From assembly GCA_016935885.1 (NCBI GenBank), contig JAFGQA010000089.1, positions 1 to 10,259 of the forward strand: a DNA stretch of 10,259 nt, in the 5' to 3' direction. This DNA is from Phycisphaerae bacterium (lineage in GTDB: Bacteria > Planctomycetota > Phycisphaerae > UBA1845 > UTPLA1). Shown piece by piece: positions 6,285-10,259 of this stretch; position 1 is the first letter of the stretch, and every line of letters begins with the position of its first letter. A model generated the notes under the pieces. That model searched no databases. It saw only the letters and a list, made by a program, of their open reading frames with translations, and had not been told where the DNA came from. Both the position numbers and the translations under genes were made by a program.

Positions 6285-6743
6285 GTGTCCCAATAAACAC
6301 CTGTATCAGCTGAACTCAGTGGTTTGTCCGCCATGTCCCTTTGCCGTCCGGTGCGGCGTGGTCGATTCAGAACCCCAAAGTCGCACCGAAGCGTTCTTGG
6401 AAATGCTCAATAAGCACGCTGTGTTGTTCGCCTTCGAGGCCCATCGGGGACGTGTGCAGAGTCCCATGTTGCCGCTCTTGTGGATGGCCACGGTGTTCGG
6501 ATCCTTCCGCCTTGTAGCCCCCCAGCATCTTCGCCACGGCATTGAACCAGCGGAGCCGCATCTCACGTGACCATGAAAGAATGCACTGGTACCCCGGAAA
6601 CACGTTGCCGTCTTGCCGATAGGACATCCATGCCCGCGCCGTAGTGCTGCACATGGCCTTGCAGACCACCGACTTGTCCTGCTCTCGATGCGTCGGCCCT
6701 GCTTGTTAGTTCCCAGCAAACGGCTTTGGGCAGCTTGGGACAC
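6285..6743. repeat. Inverted 9-bp ends around a possible element remnant
   Basis: GTGTCCCAA at 6285-6293 and TTGGGACAC at 6735-6743 are exact inverted copies, each preceded on its outer side by TAAC at nearly the same distance. They bracket 459 bases containing the possible gene remnant at 6367-6669. No target duplication is seen. A 9-bp inverted match in about 500 bases is expected by chance roughly every second time, so this is weak evidence for an insertion element. Confidence 0.15.
6367..6669 (-). pseudogene. Possible gene or gene remnant, unrecognised (up to 100 residues)
   Basis: A minus-strand open frame from GTG 6669 (or ATG 6654) to TGA 6367. Codon third positions are mostly G or C, and the translation has a protein-like mix (ARAWMSYRQDGNVFPGYQ, then MRLRWFNAVAKMLGG), unlike the arginine-rich shadows elsewhere. 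No ribosome site precedes either start, and an in-frame stop lies about 13 codons upstream, so this may be the tail of a decayed gene. I cannot assign a family. It lies inside the inverted 9-bp pair at 6285/6743, which would fit a decayed mobile element, but no transposase motif is visible. Confidence 0.25.
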
Positions 6744-6790
6744 GGTTACCCAAGCAAGTGTTGCCGTCGTAGTTTTTGGGGGAACGCTGT

Positions 6791-6819
6791 TCGTTTTCCA
6801 CCTTTGAGGGCGCTATGAT
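6791..6819 (+). promoter_or_regulatory. Weak candidate promoter for the repeat-protein gene
   Basis: TATGAT at 6814-6819 is a fair -10 element, but the hexamer 17 bases upstream (6791-6796) is a poor -35. Transcription from here would give a leader of about 215 bases containing the hairpin cluster at 6908-6980. TTGACG at 6830-6835 has no matching -10 and was not preferred. Confidence 0.25.
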
Positions 6820-6907
6820 AGGGCCGAGATTGACGCTTCCTCGTGCCTTCAATCTGTGTCAGTGCAGGAACTGAGTCGAAGTCGTTGGATGACTAGATGA
6901 AGGGCAA

Positions 6908-6990
6908 CCCGGCGGTGCCGGGGGGCTCGTTAACGAGTAAGCCGACGCGATGGAATGCCTCCGGGCGTTCCGCGCGTCGGTTCTTGTTTT
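6908..6990 (+). promoter_or_regulatory. Structured RNA leader: three adjacent hairpins and a T-rich tract
   Basis: SL1: CCCGGC-ggt-GCCGGG (6908-6922). SL2: the perfect palindrome CTCGTTAACGAG (6926-6937), with outer GG/CC pairing (6924-6925 with 6942-6943). SL3: outer arms CCGACGCG (6942-6949) and CGCGTCGG (6973-6980), an internal loop of 2 and 1 bases, inner arms GGAATGCC (6952-6959) and GGCGTTCC (6964-6971) with one G-U pair, closed by a TCCG loop, a UNCG-type tetraloop flanked by C and G. TTCTTGTTTT follows (6981-6990). SL2's outer pair and SL3 share 6942-6943, so they could be alternatives. It sits 50-130 bases before the start at 7041. It could be an attenuator, a riboswitch-like leader, or the terminator of an unseen upstream transcript. 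No known family is confidently matched. Confidence 0.6.
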
Positions 6991-7040
6991 CGTTGGCGCT
7001 GTGGACGGTCCTGAAGGCGCAAAAAGCGAATTGAGGTTCG

Positions 7041-10000
7041 ATGATGGTGGTGAGAACATTGCGCGCGCAAGCGATCGTGGCGGTGCTTTTCGCCACTGCG
7101 GCGTTCGCGGGCGAAACGTGGGACGGAAACGGTGGCGACAACGACTGGTCCACCAACAACAACTGGAACCCCAACGGCGAACCGCCCAACGACGGCACCG
7201 CCAACATCGTGATGGCCGGCGCGAACCGCCTCGGGCCTAACGTCGACGTCGATTGGGATATCAGGTCCCTGGTCTTCAGCAACGCCGCCGCCGGCACATT
7301 CGTCATCAGCGGCGGTAGCGGCGTGTCGCTGGGCGTCGGCGAGGGCGGGATCGTCAATCAGAGTTCGGAGGACCATCAAGTCGTCAACGTGCCGATCGAC
7401 CTCAATGCCTCGCAGACTTGGATTGCGTCGCAAGGGCGGCTGTTCATCCAAAGCACCATCGCCGGCCATCCGATCATCCCGCGGACCCTGACCGTGACGG
7501 GTGCGTTCGAAACCCTGGTCTACCGAGAGATCACCGGCAATACTTCCCTCACTAAGAACGGCAGCGGCACGCTGAGGTTCGTCAACGCCTCGACCAACAC
7601 CTACAGCGGGACCACGACCGTCAACGCCGGCACACTGGCGCTTTGGCACGGCACCAACGGCTCCATTCCGGGCAACCTAGTTATCGGTGACGGCTTCGGC
7701 AGCGATACTGTGAGACTCGATTCGGCGGACCAGATCAGCGAGGCGGCCGGAAACACAATCACGGTCAACAGCTCGGGCATGCTGAACCTGAACGGCAACA
7801 ACGAGACGATCGCGAACTTGTCAATCAACGGAGGCACGGTCAGCGGCGCCGGCACGCTGACGGTGAATGGATCGATCTCCTCGGGCGCTTCATCTTCGAG
7901 CGGGACGATTAGCGGCGGGACGGTTAACCTCGGCGGCGCGATCAAGACGATTACCGTCTCCGACGGTGCGGCGGCGGTCGATCTGAGTATCAATTCGCTC
8001 CTCAGCAACGGCGAGCTGACCAAGGCGGGTTCCGGTGTCTTGCGGTTGTCTGCATCCGGAAACGAGATCTACCAGGGTGCCACCGTCGTGAACGAAGGCA
8101 CGCTTGAACTGAACGGTCCTACTGGAGGGGCGACGCTCCCAATCATCCAGGGGAATCTCACTGTCGGCGACGGCGTCGGCACGGACGTGGTGCGCAGCAT
8201 GGGAGGCGATCAGATTGACGTATTCTCGCTGGTCACGATCAATTCTTCCGGGTTGCTGGACATGAACGGCTACACCGAGACTTGCATCGCGCTCGATCTG
8301 CACGGCGGAAGCATTACGACCGGCGCCACGGGGCAATTGTATGTGCAGAGTGATCTGCACGTGTACCCCTCGTCCAAAAACGCGACCATAACCGGCCGTG
8401 TGCATGTCGGAACCTTCGACAAACTGATCGTAGACGACGGGGCGCCGGTTGATGACCTGCTCTTCGACGGACGTTTGAACGAGTTCAAGAAATACGGGAC
8501 GGGGCAGATGCGCGTCGTGGGAAGCACGTCGCTTACCTCCACCGACGCTGTTGCGGTGCACGAGGGGACCATGGTTCTGGCCAGGACGGCCGGCGGCGGC
8601 ATCGGAGATGGCTTAGTGATGCAGAGCGGATCAATGGTGCTGGCGGCCAACGAGCAAATAGCCAGTGACACAACCGCCGCGTTGGCCGTGTACGGCACGC
8701 TGAACCTTTCCGGGTTCAATGAGATCATGAACGATCTGACACTTGGAGGCGCTGGTACGGTGGTCACTGGCGGCGGGATGCTGGTGATGCGAAACCTCAC
8801 TTTGTCAGGAGGCACTCTCAACCCGTCCAGCGACCTGGTCACGATTAATGGAACCGTCAAGTCGTTGGCCCAGGATGATCTTCCGACTTCGCTGATTGCC
8901 GGGAATGTCAGTATCGCGGCGGCGAGCAGGACGTTTGACGTGGAGAACGGCGCCGCGGCGACCGACTTGGAGGTAGCCCTAGCGTTGGGAGGCACGAACA
9001 GCCTCAGCAAAACCGGCGCCGGAACGCTGATGCTCAGCGGGGCGGCCAACACCTACAGCGGCACGACGACCGTCTCGGGGGGCGTGCTGGCGCTGGGAAA
9101 ATCGGCCGTCGATGGTGCGGTGCCCGGCACCCTGGTCGTGACCGGCGCTACCGTGCGATCGCTGGCAAACGAACAGATCGGCACCTCCGGCTCCATCACG
9201 CTCAACGCCGGCGGAGGGTTGGACCTCAACGGATTCACGGAAACAATCGGCAGCCTGGTGCTCAACGGCGGCGCGGTCACAACGGGTGCCGGAACGCTGA
9301 TCGTCACCGGTAGCATCACCCAAAGTGCATCAGCCGTGGCGAGCATCAGCGGACGGCTGGATCTGGGCGGAGGAACGCGGACCATTACCACCAATGATGT
9401 CCCCGTCCCGGTGGTCGATCTGGACATCCCCGCTCAGATCGTCAACGGCGGGATCACCAAGCAGGGCGCCGGAGCGCTGCGTCTGGGCGGCGACAGCACC
9501 TTCGTCGCGGGCCTGCATCACCAGGCGGGCGGACTGCTCATCGCTCATGACAACGCGCTGGGAATCGGGACGCTCACCCTCGCGGGAGGCGCGATCGAGG
9601 CGGACGGCGGCGCGCGGAACATCTCCAATCCTGTCGTCGTCACCAGCTTGTCGACCGTCAGCGGGTCGAGTGCCCTGACCTTCGGCGGATCGTTCACCAT
9701 CAACCTGGGCGCCGCGCTGTTCAAGAGCGGCAGCGGCACGCTCACCCTCGCCGGCCCGCAGACCCACGCCTCGGGCGCGGCCATGTTTGCGACGGCGGGC
9801 ACGGTCGATTTCAGCTCCAGCGCGACCGGCGGGACACTGGGCATCAGCCTCAGCAACGCCGGCACACGGGTCAACTTCAACACGGATCAGGATCTAAGCA
9901 CGCTGGTGGTGAATGGCGGCAGTGCAAGGGCGGGCGCTGCAAGCCTCCTCCAGGTCAACACCCTGAACGTCGACACCGACGCGACGGTTGAGTTCGAAAT

Positions 10001-10232
10001 TGGCGGCCTGATCCCCGGTGACGAGTTCGCCCAATTGGATGTCAGCGGAAATGCAGCTCTGGCCGGCATTCTGGACATTACGCTGGTCAACGGCTTCGAG
10101 CCGCAGGCGGGCCAGTCGTTCGTCATCCTGACGTTCGGCGCGCGATCCGGGGCATTCGAGCATGTCACAGGGATGTACGGTTTATCCATTCTACGCTGCC
10201 GCACAAAGCGTGAAGGCCAGGGTTTTCAGTAA
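7041..10232 (+). CDS. Secreted autotransporter-associated beta-strand repeat (PATR) protein
   Basis: A 1063-residue exported protein. Residues 1-23 form a signal peptide (basic MMVVRTLRAQ, hydrophobic core, AFA cleavage site). An N-terminal region WDGNGGDNDWSTNNNWNPNG is typical of planctomycete and verrucomicrobial surface repeat proteins. From about residue 168, Gly/Thr/Asn-rich repeats follow, with motifs of the PATR / TIGR02601 type (SGTLRF...NTYSGTTTVNAGTLAL; AGTLMLSGAANTYSGTTTV). These fold as stacked beta-helix rungs. Residues about 980-1045 (VEFEIGG, PGDEFAQLDVSG, GFEPQAGQSFVILTFGARSG) match the conserved tail region of such proteins. No C-terminal beta-barrel, PEP-CTERM or dockerin is in the window. 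GAGG at 7033-7036 supports ATG 7041 or, with better spacing, ATG 7044. The last ~17 residues appear frameshifted. Role: probably cell surface or matrix; the exact function is unknown. Confidence 0.88.
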   Translation: MMVVRTLRAQAIVAVLFATAAFAGETWDGNGGDNDWSTNNNWNPNGEPPNDGTANIVMAGANRLGPNVDVDWDIRSLVFSNAAAGTFVISGGSGVSLGVGEGGIVNQSSEDHQVVNVPIDLNASQTWIASQGRLFIQSTIAGHPIIPRTLTVTGAFETLVYREITGNTSLTKNGSGTLRFVNASTNTYSGTTTVNAGTLALWHGTNGSIPGNLVIGDGFGSDTVRLDSADQISEAAGNTITVNSSGMLNLNGNNETIANLSINGGTVSGAGTLTVNGSISSGASSSSGTISGGTVNLGGAIKTITVSDGAAAVDLSINSLLSNGELTKAGSGVLRLSASGNEIYQGATVVNEGTLELNGPTGGATLPIIQGNLTVGDGVGTDVVRSMGGDQIDVFSLVTINSSGLLDMNGYTETCIALDLHGGSITTGATGQLYVQSDLHVYPSSKNATITGRVHVGTFDKLIVDDGAPVDDLLFDGRLNEFKKYGTGQMRVVGSTSLTSTDAVAVHEGTMVLARTAGGGIGDGLVMQSGSMVLAANEQIASDTTAALAVYGTLNLSGFNEIMNDLTLGGAGTVVTGGGMLVMRNLTLSGGTLNPSSDLVTINGTVKSLAQDDLPTSLIAGNVSIAAASRTFDVENGAAATDLEVALALGGTNSLSKTGAGTLMLSGAANTYSGTTTVSGGVLALGKSAVDGAVPGTLVVTGATVRSLANEQIGTSGSITLNAGGGLDLNGFTETIGSLVLNGGAVTTGAGTLIVTGSITQSASAVASISGRLDLGGGTRTITTNDVPVPVVDLDIPAQIVNGGITKQGAGALRLGGDSTFVAGLHHQAGGLLIAHDNALGIGTLTLAGGAIEADGGARNISNPVVVTSLSTVSGSSALTFGGSFTINLGAALFKSGSGTLTLAGPQTHASGAAMFATAGTVDFSSSATGGTLGISLSNAGTRVNFNTDQDLSTLVVNGGSARAGAASLLQVNTLNVDTDATVEFEIGGLIPGDEFAQLDVSGNAALAGILDITLVNGFEPQAGQSFVILTFGARSGAFEHVTGMYGLSILRCRTKREGQGFQ
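7551..9722 (+). repeat. Long modular repeats within the secreted protein
   Basis: The (L/S)(T/S)KxGxGxL(R/M) motif that opens each module recurs with anchor codons at 7551, 8019, 8487, 9006, 9456 and 9723 (residues 171, 327, 483, 656, 806 and 895). The spacings are 156, 156, 173, 150 and 89 residues. Within modules the order NTYSGTTTV, GTLAL, GNLVIGDG, DQI, LNLNG..ETI, GAGTL and an xGAAxxDL segment recurs. The fifth and sixth units are shortened and diverged. The third module keeps the layout but has lost the NTYSG motif. Confidence 0.75.
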
Positions 10233-10259
10233 TTCGCGTAGTCGCCCCCGTGGGGCCGA
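10180..10259 (+). other. Likely true 3' coding frame of the repeat protein after a frameshift
   Basis: In the +1 frame from 10180 the translation reads VYPFYAAAQSVKARVFSNS and stays open to the window end. A tyrosine followed by a short beta-strand-like segment is what usually follows the ILTFGARSGAFEHVTG region in this family. The annotated frame instead ends in basic RCRTKREGQGFQ. A single-base difference near 10172-10191 would join them. Confidence 0.5.

Noticed and set aside
6319..6570. Plus-strand frame of 83 codons and a second minus-strand frame (6306-6743) in the remnant region
   Set aside because: No ribosome site and no recognisable motif. The overlapping minus frame at 6367-6669 has the more protein-like codon use, though even that is uncertain.
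6901..6980. c-di-GMP-I (GEMM) riboswitch
   Set aside because: The GGGCAA...CCCGGC and ...AAGCC pieces are suggestive, but there is no GNRA loop on the first hairpin, no GACGCAAAGCC core and no tetraloop receptor. A covariance-model search would settle it.
6930..7649. Minus-strand open frame of 239 codons over the start of the repeat protein
   Set aside because: Arg/Asp/Gly/Val-rich shadow without motifs. It overlaps the signal peptide and first module of a convincing plus-strand gene.

Overview
The window carries five clear protein genes and about 1.6 kb without a convincing large gene. Base composition is GC-rich. The mix of a soluble GAF/PAS hybrid-type sensor kinase, FixJ-like regulators and a giant secreted protein made of autotransporter-associated beta-strand repeats points to the Planctomycetota, or possibly the Verrucomicrobiota. 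This is inference from gene style; there is no rRNA or other marker gene here.

Positions 1-5448, all on the minus strand, form two head-to-tail signalling operons. The first in transcription order is a 874-residue cytoplasmic sensor histidine kinase (GAF-PAS-GAF-PAS-HisKA-HATPase, 2824-5448). It is joined by a 4-base ATGA overlap to a FixJ/LuxR-type response regulator (2216-2827). A possible hairpin terminator follows. Then comes a small intergenic region with a perfect 7-5-7 dyad and TATA-like hexamers. The second operon is a stand-alone receiver protein (1597-2052), which overlaps by 8 bases (ATGAGTGA) the start of a SulP-family anion transporter (1-1604, cut by the window edge). A reasonable model is that the kinase and its DNA-binding regulator control the receiver-SulP operon through the dyad, with the receiver acting as a second phospho-acceptor. 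The sequence supports the layout, not the wiring.

Positions 5449-7040 are mostly non-coding. Upstream of the kinase lie a five-unit degenerate 11-bp direct repeat, an A/T-G/C palindrome and an inverted repeat overlapping a possible -10 element. Further right are a 60-codon open frame with a strong ribosome site (6076-6258) and a possible gene remnant (6367-6669, minus). Just before the last gene is a compact cluster of three hairpins (6908-6980), one with a UNCG-type loop and followed by a T-rich tract. It looks like a structured 5' leader or attenuator.

Positions 7041-10232, plus strand, encode a secreted protein of about 1063 residues with a signal peptide and several long repeat modules of the PATR / autotransporter-associated beta-strand type. 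Its last ~17 codons do not look like the family's C-terminus, while the +1 frame beside them does and stays open to the window edge. A frameshift or sequence error there is likely.
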